Position numbers and translations under genes: made by a program. The notes under the pieces were generated by a model. The model saw only the letters and a list, made by a program, of their open reading frames with translations. It was not told the origin of the DNA and did no database searches. From the NCBI GenBank assembly GCA_019426215.1, contig CM033399.1, forward strand, positions 30,575,022-30,639,021: a stretch of DNA of 64,000 nucleotides, written 5' to 3'. Origin of the DNA: Buddleja alternifolia. Lineage: Eukaryota; Streptophyta; Magnoliopsida; Lamiales; Scrophulariaceae. Positions 35,511 through 47,100 of this stretch are shown here, one piece after another; positions within the stretch are counted from its first letter, which is position 1, and the number at the start of each line of letters is the position of its first letter.

Positions 35511-36743
35511 AATACGATACTTCTTTTTCTTTTTCTTTTTCTTGAAAAGATAATTCAAATATTTCTAATTAATATTGAAATTGTGATATAGTTTAAATAA
35601 GAAATAATTTTTATTTCGAAAAACCAAATTTCATTTTTTTTTAAGTATAACTCAAAATTTCAAATTTAAAAATAAATTCATAATAATGAAATTTGTGTTG
35701 TACACAAAAACATTATGTTTGTGTAACTCAAAATTTCAAATTTAAAAATAAATTCATAATAATGAAATTTGTGTTGTACACAAAAACATTATGTTTGTGT
35801 AACTCAAAATTTCAAATTTAAAAATAAATTCATAATAATGAAATTATAATTTAATTCAATATATATATAATTTATATATATATATATATGTTTTTAATTT
35901 AGAAAAAATAATTTATTTTATTTTTGGGAGTATCTACAATATGTTAATTTACTTTATTTACTATATTTTAATCAAGATATGTAATTATGAAGCCTCAAAT
36001 TTTATATATTTATTTTCAGCTTGCACCCCCATTCATCCTAATGATGATATATCATTAATACAAAACTAGATATATATTCTACGTACTCTTTTCTTCCATT
36101 GACGATAATTGACAAATAAATATCTTTCTACATCTACACCAAAACTGTTCAGACTATCAAGATGATTAAATAAAAAATTCACGACAACTTGGTCAAGAAT
36201 CTTCACAATCATTGGAAAAAGGTTTTTAAAAAAAAAACAACCTCGAATTATTGATTTAAACAAACTTAAACATAGTATTTGAAACAAAATATTCATATAT
36301 GGATCATTACATAGAAATCAAAATACATCCACAAGTTTAATCCAAAGCTGTGATCAAATATATATGATCATATGACAGTACTCTAAATTAGACATGTGTA
36401 TTACATAGGTTTGAAACTTGTCCATACAAAGATATATTATCAGATTCTCTTATTCATTATAATACTTCAATAGTACATATGGTGATCCCTTCTCATATTT
36501 CAGACGAACTTCTCTTAACACTACATCCACAAAATAGAAAAACAGGCCTAGTTAGTGGCAATGATTACAACTCAAAAAAAAAAAAAATGCTCTTCAAATA
36601 ACAAAATAATAAGAATATAAGATTAGTTGATGGTTTACGAGTTACTGGGACATGAAGTATCAAGGACGGTTCGACAGTGCCTTCTCAAGTCAATATAGTG
36701 CTAAATCAAAATATCTAATTAGCCGGCAATCTAGACTTATAAT

Positions 36744-36855
36744 AAATCTTGTCCTTGAATTAGGGTTTATCAATCGATTTTTACTGTAATTCTCCATATA
36801 GTGTCAATCATACAAACTTCTGAGGCATATTTGTGTAGAAATGTTGCATTATTAA
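36744..36855. repeat. Direct repeat flanking a 1.2 kb insertion in copy B, first member
   Basis: The sequence 'cttgtccttgaattaggg' to 'tgttgcattat' recurs at 38041-38153, with more differences there. Copy A has one member (3824-3935). The repeat pair brackets about 1.2 kb absent from A. Confidence 0.75.
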
Positions 36856-37444
36856 GTTGGAAAAAATTGTACAACGCATCTAAAAATTTAAAATAATTGA
36901 ACATAATATTATATAAGATTTTCTTTATAAATAACGATTTTGTATTCGTGCAACACAATATATTTTTATGACAGCTTCATCGTCCATGGCCTTTAACTAT
37001 ATCCTTTGAACGGTTTTAATTAAAAGTACTCAACCTAGATTTAATAATATATTTTAATTAATAATCTTGATCTAAATAATTTTTTCACGCAACAAAGCAT
37101 GCAATTACAGCTATAATCATTATCATCAAGGGTAAATGTGATAGAAAACTATGCAAATTTCGACATTATTCATAAAGAATTGATTAGAAAATATTCACGT
37201 AGATGATTTTTTCAATTAAGATACTATTCATGAAAAGATAATTACTTTGTGATAATTTGATGTATCATAGGGCTAAATGTTTTAATTATTATTTTGTCAT
37301 AATATGAAGTATCATATGGTTTATCAAGCATTATTTTCTGAAGTCATTTAAAATATCATAACTGCATTGTTTGTTATACTATCTAATATTTTCTTAATCT
37401 CTTATTTCTTGTTACATAACTGCAACTTCTGAATTATTTTTTTT

Positions 37445-37665
37445 TGGCAATCTCAAGGTAAATCTCCGCCAGTCACCCAGCAGAGCAAACATTTCCACAC
37501 GCAATAGCCCGCAAACCACGTATGGGGGTAAGCCGCCCTAGGTTACCCATAGGCGACGGGCTCGATAAGCGCAGGGCCCCCCAAAAGAGGATATAGAGGA
37601 AATACCCCCAATCCCCACACCTGGGTTTCGAACCCAGGTGGGTTCTCACGGCCGATGGTCTTGTT
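37445..37665 (-). mobile_element. tRNA-derived SINE-like element
   Basis: On the minus strand a head with a B-box-like GGGTTCGAAACCC is followed by a GC-rich body of about 170 bp and an A-rich tail (AAAAAAAAATAATTC). Its GC content stands out from the AT-rich surroundings. A clear A box and target duplications were not found. Confidence 0.55.
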
Positions 37666-38040
37666 AAATAAAATTAAAAACTTTATTTAATGTAATTTTT
37701 AATTATCTTAAAGTATTTTTAAGTGTTGTAAATTTGTTTCAAACATATAATAGAATATTACTTGCACTTTTCGATAAATCTATTGGGTAGCTTTGTAAGG
37801 AAAAAAATATTTTAAACTTCATTTGTGATGAACGAAAAATTAATAAGTGAAGAATATGGATAATTAGAAGAAAAAAAATAAAAAAATAGAAAAATAGGTG
37901 ACACAAATATGATTTTACATTGGATTTATCATTTTAGTAATTTGTAAGGTTTAGAAATCCCTTCTCCCTAATTACTTAAGAATTGTTGTGTCTTTATAAA
38001 TTTGAAATCTTCGTATTCCCTAAACAATGATTTTCCCTAT

Positions 38041-38153
38041 AATGAACCTAGTCCTTGAATTAGGATTTATCGGTCAATTTTTATAGTAATTCTCCATCTA
38101 TATTGTTAATCATATAAACTTTGAAGGCATATTTGTGTAGAAATGTTGCATTA
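38041..38153. repeat. Direct repeat flanking a 1.2 kb insertion in copy B, second member
   Basis: Partner of 36744-36855. From here on the sequence is again collinear with copy A ('aacagggtgattctaag'). Confidence 0.7.
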
Positions 38154-38413
38154 TCATTGTAAACAGGGTGATTCTAAGACACACAGAGCCTCATGGAGCC
38201 GGTGCATCAAACACTATTGGATACAGAGACAAGATAGTTAAAAACATATAAATCATCTATATCCTATGGTACGTTAGATTGACCGGCTCCATTAGATCCG
38301 GTCCATCTTAGAATTTTCCATAGTAAACATGACCAAATTTCATGTACATGTTTTTGCAAACAGATATGATATATATCTGTATTAACAATATATGATGTAT
38401 TAAGAAAAAAGGA

Positions 38414-39029
38414 TTAAGTTACAACCTTCTTGCTGCACTTCTCACTGTCGCTCTCGCTGCTGCCGCCACTATAGTCTCCTTCAAAGTTCTTGTTCTTGTG
38501 ACCGTGCTTCTTTGGCTTGCAATGCCCTTCTTTCTTTTTCGAATTCTTCTTCTCCACCTTCACTCCATTGTGAGTAAACCCAGTGTGGTAGTCGGTCGTC
38601 GTAGACTTGTGGGCATGATGGGGATCACATGATGAGTGTCCATTATGGGCAACATGAGGTCCATGGTTCCCATAATTCTGAGCAACATGTCCATGCTTCT
38701 CCCCATCGTGAGTAAACCCTGCGGTACTACTATAGTAATCGGTCTTGGGTTTGTGTGTGTGATAGGTATCATAGTACTGCCCGCTATAGGCAACATGATC
38801 ATGAGGTCCATCGATCCCATATCCATGGTTCCCGTGGTGGTCATTGTTTAGGTTGAACATCTCCTCCACTTTGTGAGTGAAAGAAGAGTTATCATTGTGG
38901 CTAGTTTTGTGCTTGTCATAGCAAGTCTCATGAGTTTTTTTGGTGATAAAGATTATCGGAGGGCTCGTGGCACTCCACGTGGTGGTAGTTGGTTTGATCG
39001 GAGGGCTTGTAGCATTGGAATGAAGCCAT
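38414..39029 (-). pseudogene. Histidine-rich protein gene, copy B, frameshifted at codon 31
   Basis: The ATG at 39029 opens MASFQCYKPSDQTNYHHVEC and so on, but a seven-T run (38935-38941; six in copy A) shifts the frame and gives a stop two codons later. From 38869 to 38414 the original frame is open for 151 codons. It is rich in His, Gly, Tyr and Asp with repeated TDYYSSTAGFTHDGEKHGHV-like blocks, and ends with the Lys/His run, SSESDSEKC and KKVVT. The composition suggests a soluble, disordered, possibly metal-binding or dehydrin-like protein; the family is not recognised. Copies A and B are broken at different places, so the parent gene was intact at duplication. A single-base homopolymer difference could be an assembly error, so expression from B is not excluded. 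Confidence 0.6.
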
Positions 39030-39108
39030 GATACTATTGCAAGTCTTGAAGAATGTTTATGGGATTTATGTGTTAATTTGTTTGAGAAATCTATGGCAAG
39101 TTTGAGGG

Positions 39109-39118
39109 GTATTTATAG
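39109..39118 (-). promoter_or_regulatory. TATA box of the His-rich gene, copy B
   Basis: The minus strand reads CTATAAATAC about 80 bp upstream of the ATG at 39029, as in copy A. Confidence 0.6.
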
Positions 39119-39494
39119 ATATGGGGATTGGGTAGTGGAATTCTCTCTCTTCACTTTGTGCTAAATCATCCTATACTTTGATTCTCGTTTTACTTCAAAG
39201 GCCACTCATAATGCTAGCTTTTATTCTATTCTTTGACATGGATGGTAATTCTTTTGTTTTCATTGGGAATATTAGGAAGTTTTATTCAAGATCAGATTTG
39301 GTCGAATTTAAGAGTAATTTATTATATATACTGTAGTCAATCACCAGAAAAGTGAGTTCGACCAGAAAAGATTTAGATTAACATTTTCATAGTATTTTAT
39401 GTTATTTCAATTTCTTTAATTAGCTAATAAAATTGTATGATCTCGTTGTTGGTTCTCTTCTTGTCATGTAATCTCAATTGTTGCAAATATTAAA

Positions 39495-40047
39495 GAGAAA
39501 ATTACACCAACACTCTACTATAATAGGTAATTACACAAGCTTACCCTCTTATAATTGAAATTACAAATACATGACCCACTATAATTGAAAATTACATTTA
39601 CCCTCCTGGAAACCCTCGGTCAATGGTCAAACAATACTAAATGATATTTTTGCCCTTTACTTAAATTATTAAAAAAATAAAAAAAATTGAAATAATATTT
39701 TTGTTACGGCCGTACCCCTTCTTATAATGTGTAATTACCTAAAACTCTCTCTTGTTAAATTGTAAGATTTTTTTTAATACATAAGGAGGTGATTGTAAGA
39801 AGTGCATTATAACAGGGGAGGTTTGTGTAATTTCAAAAATAACAGGGGAGGTCGGTGTAATTTTTTCTAAATGACATTTGGATGGGGGCATTTTTGAAAT
39901 TTCACATAATGACATCATCAAAAAACTGACCTCAGGGGGTAAATGTAATTTTCAATTATAGTGGGTTAAGTACTTGTAATTTCAATTATAAGAAGGTAAG
40001 TTTGTATAATTACCTATTATAACAGTAGGTGTTAGTATAATTTTCCC
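39495..40047. mobile_element. MULE-type MITE with ~118-bp inverted repeats, copy B only
   Basis: The left end GAGAAAATTACACCAACAC and the reverse complement of the right end, GGGAAAATTATACTAACAC, begin inverted repeats of about 118 bp. The flanks AATATTAAA (39486-39494) and AATACTAAA (40048-40056) are a 9-bp target duplication with one mismatch, diagnostic of Mutator-like elements. Copy A has an empty site near 5220. There is no coding capacity. Confidence 0.85.
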
Positions 40048-41100
40048 AATACTAAATATATATATATATATATATATACAGTTGATTTACTATTACTGAA
40101 AGCAAACTTTCTAAACTAAATTAACCAAGTTTTCTTTATCCAAAGTATTAAATTTTTCACAATTTTAACAAATTATTTAAGTCAAATATTTCTGTGTTCT
40201 TTTCTCCTATAAGTTTCCCTTTAATAGATGAAGTTTTCTAATTCACACAACATATATAATAACTGAAAGTTCTATAAAAGACAATTATTTTCTATTTGAA
40301 GATCAAAGAGGCCAAAGCACTTTATGTTCTACACACCCTGCACTTGTATGATTATCTCAATTACTTGTTTTTTAACATAATGGAATTTTTAAATAAAACA
40401 GAAAGGAAACTACTCTTGTATAAGACAATGGGGATTTATAAATTGTACGCCTATAGGCTTATCATATGTTCAAAAATGTGCAGAAGGAAACTAAAGAAGA
40501 GGACATCCATAGAAGGAATAACAGTACAACATCTTTATACCCCAGTTGTTCAACACTGTCCAAATCATTTTCCATCTCCATATGCAAGAATAAAAAGTTA
40601 CAAACCTTGTCAATAGCTAAAAACTGTTCACCTTCATCAGACACCGCTAGTCAAAACTAAAAGTACTGACAAAAGATGAGGATATTCGCCCGATCATATA
40701 ATCAAAGAATATATACTTACAGCTCTTGAGAAAAAGGGATTCAAAGTATGAAAAAATACAAAAATAAAGGTATTTGTCTACTGCATCTAAAATATCTAAG
40801 CTCCATCTATCCCTTTCAAGACGAAAGCAAGAATAACAATTGCTGAGACATATTACAGATCATCGTGAACATTAAAGAGAGCATAGTGATGAAGCATAAT
40901 GTAAAGACCAATATTAGAATCAGCAATACAGAAACGAAGCACAATATGAACATGAAGCATGATCCATACAAAACACATCATATCTGAATCATTACATAAC
41001 AAAAGAGCTTACAGAAAAACCGACTAAATAGGACAGAAAACATACTCGTGACCATTTGTATTTACAGTCGAGAAAATGTGTGCACCAAGATTGGTCACCT

Positions 41101-44100
41101 TTATCTTAGATGACTTGAAACAAATTTTGCGATAGCCTGAACAGCTTGATCTTCTGCTTCTTCTTGATTAGATCCTGTAGACTGCAAGTGCTTTTTCCCA
41201 ATTTTGAAAGAGTGATCACCCCCTTCAATCACATGCAATGCATTAACGGACTTCATTTTCTTCCTTACAGCCTCCAAATTATCTAGCGAACAAAGCCCAT
41301 CTTTGCTACCCTTTGAGGGAAAAAATAACATTGACTTGTAATTTTGTGGACTTCAAAAGTATGGAACTAAGGAATAGGATTTGCACATTGAATTCAATAG
41401 GAAAATTTAATTGTTATGCCATGCAGACAGAAAAAATATGAGGGACATAAAACCATAATAATTTTGTTACCCCTGGATTTTCTGATGAGCCAATCAATGT
41501 CATAGCAAATTAATAGTTATACTATATAGAGTAGCTATATTAGGCTTCACTTATACACGCAAACAACTTAGAATGCTTTTACCTGCACAAACATAACAGG
41601 GACGGTAAGTTGCAGCAAAGTTTCATCCCGCACTGCACCATTCATTCCCTATAATATTAGCAGATCAAGTAAGCAAATTCGAACAGGACCATTATATAAG
41701 GCTTCCTAATGACTGAATCCATGAATTATATTTGGGGAAACTTAAGATGTAGAAACAATATTTAACTCTAGTATGATGATCTGAATGTACACAAGCCATA
41801 AACTAAGTGCCTGCCTAAAAATAACATGAGATAGAGAATGCCTTAATGATACCAACAACCAACATTGCTATTATCCAAAAACAGTAGACAGAGATATCTT
41901 AAGAGTTGACTTGGGTATTATCCACGCATTTACTGTTCTTGTAAAGTTCTGATTGCATGAACACCATACCTCAACTAATTATGATAAGAGTTTGTACAAT
42001 TATGTTGTAAAATTACAAATGTCTAACTTATTTTGCTAACTAAATACCAGCGCTTAAATCTTGTTTGTATATTTATTAAAGGAGTGTTTGCAAACTCTTA
42101 ATATAAGTGATTATTAACTTATGGCTTAAAATAATGTATTTAGGAGTGTTTGCAAACCTAACTTCTGATTCTAATTCTCTTAACTTAAGTGATAATAATC
42201 TATAATCTCTAAGATTGGTAAATGAGTGCTTAAAACTGATTATGGTATTTTTTTTAATTAAAATAATTTTATTTTAGATGTATTAATCACTTTTTTTGCA
42301 AACAATCATTTGCATTTTTTTTTTTCACTTTTCACTTGTCTTTGCGAAACTACCAACTTCTGATATTTTATCATTTCTAATTATTTTCACTTATAATCAT
42401 TTTTCTATAATCGGTTGAGTTTGCAAACACTCCTTAAGTCTAAGCCTAGATGATTAATGATGAGAGGATGTAACTAACAAATCCAAAATCCATACTACTT
42501 CGCAAGCCCAGTTTTGCTTAAATAGAAACAGAGAAGCATGCTACCTAGATTGGTTTGGAAATGCAAAGAGGCATGTAATATGTAATGAAGACCATATTCT
42601 ACTACAATTGACCACTGTACTTGGAAAAACACTTGTCGATCCACCAATATCAAACTTTTTTTCCATGCAAAATGCTACCAGCCATTACCTAATAACTCTA
42701 ATAGGAATTTGGGATAAGAGCCTTCACAGCAAGGTAAACGGAAACAACATATACAAACTGTAATGTAATAGTGGCCACCTTTAGTGGGTATCCCAAACAA
42801 ATTACAGCTGAAGCAGAAATATCTTTTTCTGCAGCAACCATGCAGCTAACCCTGAACATTAGAAAAGGAATGCATGTAATTATGGACTGATGAACTAATA
42901 CGACCATAAAGTCCTCGTACTGAAGAGAATATGGGGACCATTACCTTGATCCCATGGACTTCCCAGCCAAGACTATTGGATGCCCAGGGTACTTAGTGAT
43001 GGTCTTTCTGACAATGTCAAAGTGAAACTCAACCAATTTCTCGGCCTTTGGGGGAGCCCTTCGCTTCCCGCCGGAAATGTCTACCAGCATGAGATTAACA
43101 AATCTAATGAGTTCTTTAATCTAAAAGCAGAAAAAAGTAATTCTAATATCTGTCGAAGTTCCAATAATCCTAAATCATTCCAACTTACTTATTAACTATC
43201 CTGCAAACTTACAATTTGTCACACCTTAATCCATGTACTAAACAATTGAGCAGAATCTTCATACAAAAAAAAAAAAAGTGTCAACCCATTGGTAGAAGCT
43301 ATACTTACAAGGGTAGTCAAAAGTCACTACTTCAATAGCATTTAGCGCCTCGGCCATCATGCCTTTCCATCTGCACAAAAGCATCAAAATTATGAGCAAA
43401 ACCTTATTTAAGCTATGAAATAGAGTTGTTAAGCCACTCATTATCCTAAAGGATTCATCCGAGTTTGATACGACATATCTAGGAACTTCTTCTCTTCACA
43501 AATTAAGAGTCTTTCACATTAAAATAAATCACAACATCCAACTTCAAAATGTGAACACAATGTACGCCCTACCTTCCCTGCCGCTCACCCTACCACCACG
43601 CGAAAGTACATTCACACTTTCTACCACTAGAGCACTTTGGTTTACTAACATTAGAGGCAATTCTTGTTGTGGAACTCAGAGTCATATTCCACCAAATATA
43701 GAAATAGCAAGAGAAATATTGTACTAGAAAACCACACTAGATTTAATTCCCAGGAAAGATTGGAGGCGTCACAACGGTCGCGCTTAAAACCCAACCTCCT
43801 AGACAGAATTAACTAGACGATTTTAATAGCACAATATAACACTACAACTATAACTAACAATGGCTACTTGAAGAATAGCACAAAATAAAGAACACCAAAT
43901 TTAACGAGGTTCGGCTAATTTAGCCTACGTCCTCGGACCCCACCAAAATATTTCACTAAAGGACTAAAGTGAAACTATTACAAACTATAGAGGAAGAAAG
44001 AAGAAATTGCTAAAAGACTTAGGCAATTTGGGATATCTTCTAAGGTGAAGAGAAGACCCACTTTTATACAACAAAAGAGCCTTCCACTTCAAATGTTTTC

Positions 44101-47100
44101 CTATGTGGGACTTTTACTCTTCTTTTGAAATGAGCCATTCTTCAACAAATCTCCACCTTGGCGAATTTCAAAATCTTCACTCTCCTCATCAAACGGGGTC
44201 ACCAAAACCAATCTTCAAATTTTGACAATGTTGATCAAGTCCAAACAAAATTTGAACTTGATTGCAGTCACAACTTTTGTCAACATATCAGCAGGATTCT
44301 CAGTAGTATGGATCTTCTCGATTCTGACTCCACCTTCTTCAAGTATCTCTCTTATGAAGTGATACCGAACATCAATGTGCTTCGTCCTTGCATGATAAAC
44401 TTGGTTCTTTGCTAAATGGATAGCACTTTGATTATCACAATGTATTTTCACATACTTTTGTCCAATTCCCAGTTCACCAAGCAACCCTTGAAGCCAAATT
44501 GCTTCCTTTACAGCCTCTGAAATTGCCATATACTCTGCTTCCGTAGTAGACAGAGCAACCGTTGACTGTAAGGTAGACTTCCAACTGACTGGTGCTTTAG
44601 CAAGAGTAAATACGTAGCCTGTAGTTGATCTACGCTTATCTAAATCACCAGCATAGTCTGAATCGCAATATCCGACTACATACTGACTATGTTCCCGCTC
44701 AAATATCAAACCAACATCAGCTGTGTCATGGATGTATCGCAAAATCCATTTCACAGCTTGCCAATGTTCCTTTCCAGGATCATGCATATACCTGCTCACA
44801 ACCCCCACTGCTTGGGAAATATCAGGCCTCGTACACACCATAGCATACATCAAGCTACCAACAGCATTTGCATACGGTACTTTTGACATGTATTCCCGTT
44901 CTGCATCAGATTTCGGTGACAAAGCGGCGCTAAGCTTAAAATGAGGAGCAATCGGAGTACTAACTGGTTTTGACTTTTCATCAATGCCAAAACGCCTCAA
45001 CATCCTACTCAGATATTGTTTCTGAGTCAAACAAAGCCTCCTCAATTTTCTATCTCTGAAAATCTCCATGCCGAGAATCTTCTTCGCCTCACCTAGATCC
45101 TTCATCTCAAACTCCCTTTTCAAATGAGTCTTCAACTTCTCGATTTCTATTAGACTCGGGGAGGCAATCAACATATCATCAACATACAGAAGAAGATATA
45201 TGAAGGATCCATCTTGTAGCTTGTGCAAATACACACAATGATCGTATTTGCTTCTTGTGTACCCAATTCCCATCATAAACTTGTCAAATCGCTTGTACCA
45301 CTGCCTCGGAGATTGCTTCAATCCGTACAACGATTTTTGAAGTTTACAAACCAAATTTTCATTTTCAGCAACTTTGAATCCCTCTGGCTGAGTCATATAG
45401 ATTTCCTCTTCCAAGTCTCCATGTAAAAATGCAGTTTTTACATCCAACTGAACTAGTTCAAAATCCAACTGTGCTACCAAAGCCAACAAAATTCTAATGG
45501 AGGAGTGTTTTACAACTGGAGAAAACACCTCATTATAATCAATGCCCTCCTTCTGAGCGTAACCTTTGGCCACCAATCTGGCTTTGTAGCGAACATCACC
45601 TTGGCTAGGAAATCCATCTTTCTTTGCAAATACCCATTTGCATCCAATTGCCTTCTTTCCCTTCGGGAGACTGGCCAGTTCCCATGTTTGATTCTTATGA
45701 AGGGACTGCATTTCTTCACTCATGGCAATCCTCCACTTATCTTTCTCTGGTCCTTTGACTGCTTCAATATAAGTGATAGGAATATCATCAGCGGCAATTG
45801 CAGATGCACAAGCCACCATATCATCAAAGCGAGCAGGCTTTCTGATTGTCCTCTTTGGCTTGCTAGTTGCAATTGATTCAAGTTGCTGTGGAAGTTCTTG
45901 GGGTTGAACTTCCTCTTCTTCAAAATCTCCTTCTACCGTAGGAGAATGATCAAGAGTTTCTTGATCTGCTGGGACAACAAACTTTTCAAACTCCACCTGT
46001 TTGGGAGTACCATCCTGCTGTTCTGCATTCACCTTTTCCAACATGGTAGATTCATCAAAGGTGACATCCCTGCTAAAGATTATTTTCTTTGTCTCTGGAC
46101 ACCAAAGGAGATAGCCTTTTATACCAGAGGTGATCCCCATGAACACTGCTTTCTTTGCTCTAGGATCCAACTTTGATTCCTTAACATGATAATATGCAGT
46201 GGAACCAAACACATGTAAGGAATCATAATCAGCAGCAGGCTTTCCAAACCATTTCTCAAATGGTGTTTTTCCATCAATAGCAGTAGATGGTAGACGATTA
46301 ACGAGATGACATGCATATGTCACAGCCTCAGCCCAAAATTCTTTACCCAACCCAGCATTGGATAACAAACACCGAACTTTCTCCAGCAAAGTCCGGTTCA
46401 TGCGTTCTGCCACTCCGTTCTGTTGTGGTGTATGTCTGACAGTGAAGTGTCTGACAATGCCTTCATCCTCACAAAGTTTTTGAAATGGACCACTCCTAAA
46501 TTCTCCACCATTGTCTGTACGGAGACGTTTGACCTTTTTATCAGTCTGAGTTTCCACCATCTTTTTCCATTTGAGGAATACCTCAAACACTTCATCCTTC
46601 GTCTTCATCGTATACACCCAAACTCTCCGGGAAAAATCATCAACAAAGGTTACAAAATAGTGTTTCCCTCCCAAAGAACTCGTTTTTGAGGGACCCCATA
46701 CATCCGAATGAACATAATCCAAGATACCCTCAGTATTATGGATTGCTGTTCCAAATTTAACCCTTGTCTGTTTCCCACGAACACAATGTTCACAAAACTC
46801 CAATTTGGAGTATTTCACTCCTTTCAACAATCCTTGATTTATGAGGAGATTCAAGGATTTTCCACCTGCATGTCCCAAGCGCATATGCCAGAGCCTAACT
46901 GCTTCTGAATTCCGATCATCAACAGTAACTGCTGCTACTGCACCCACAACTGTACCACCCATGTAGTGATACGTATTGTTGTTCTTCCGAATTCCCTTCA
47001 TTACCACTAGTGCACCAGAGATGATCTTCATCACCCCATCCTTAGCTCTTACTTCAAAACCTTTCGATTCTAAAGTTCCAACGGAAATAAGGTTTTTCCT

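Larger units (their letters stand above)
24888..41957. repeat. Segmental duplication, copy B (paralogous to 1107-8300)
   Basis: It has the same gene order as copy A, but B runs on without a break into the remaining exons of the hydrolase gene. Insertions private to B are the CACTA element (25292-34164), a solo LTR (34942-35510), an extra ~1.2 kb block with a SINE-like unit (about 36856-38040) and a MULE-type MITE (39495-40047). Without these the two copies have similar length. Confidence 0.85.

Noticed and set aside
45505..46176. Several plus-strand frames of about 100 codons opposite the Tnt1-like pol
   Set aside because: They mirror the real gag-pol frame on the other strand and show no motifs of their own.
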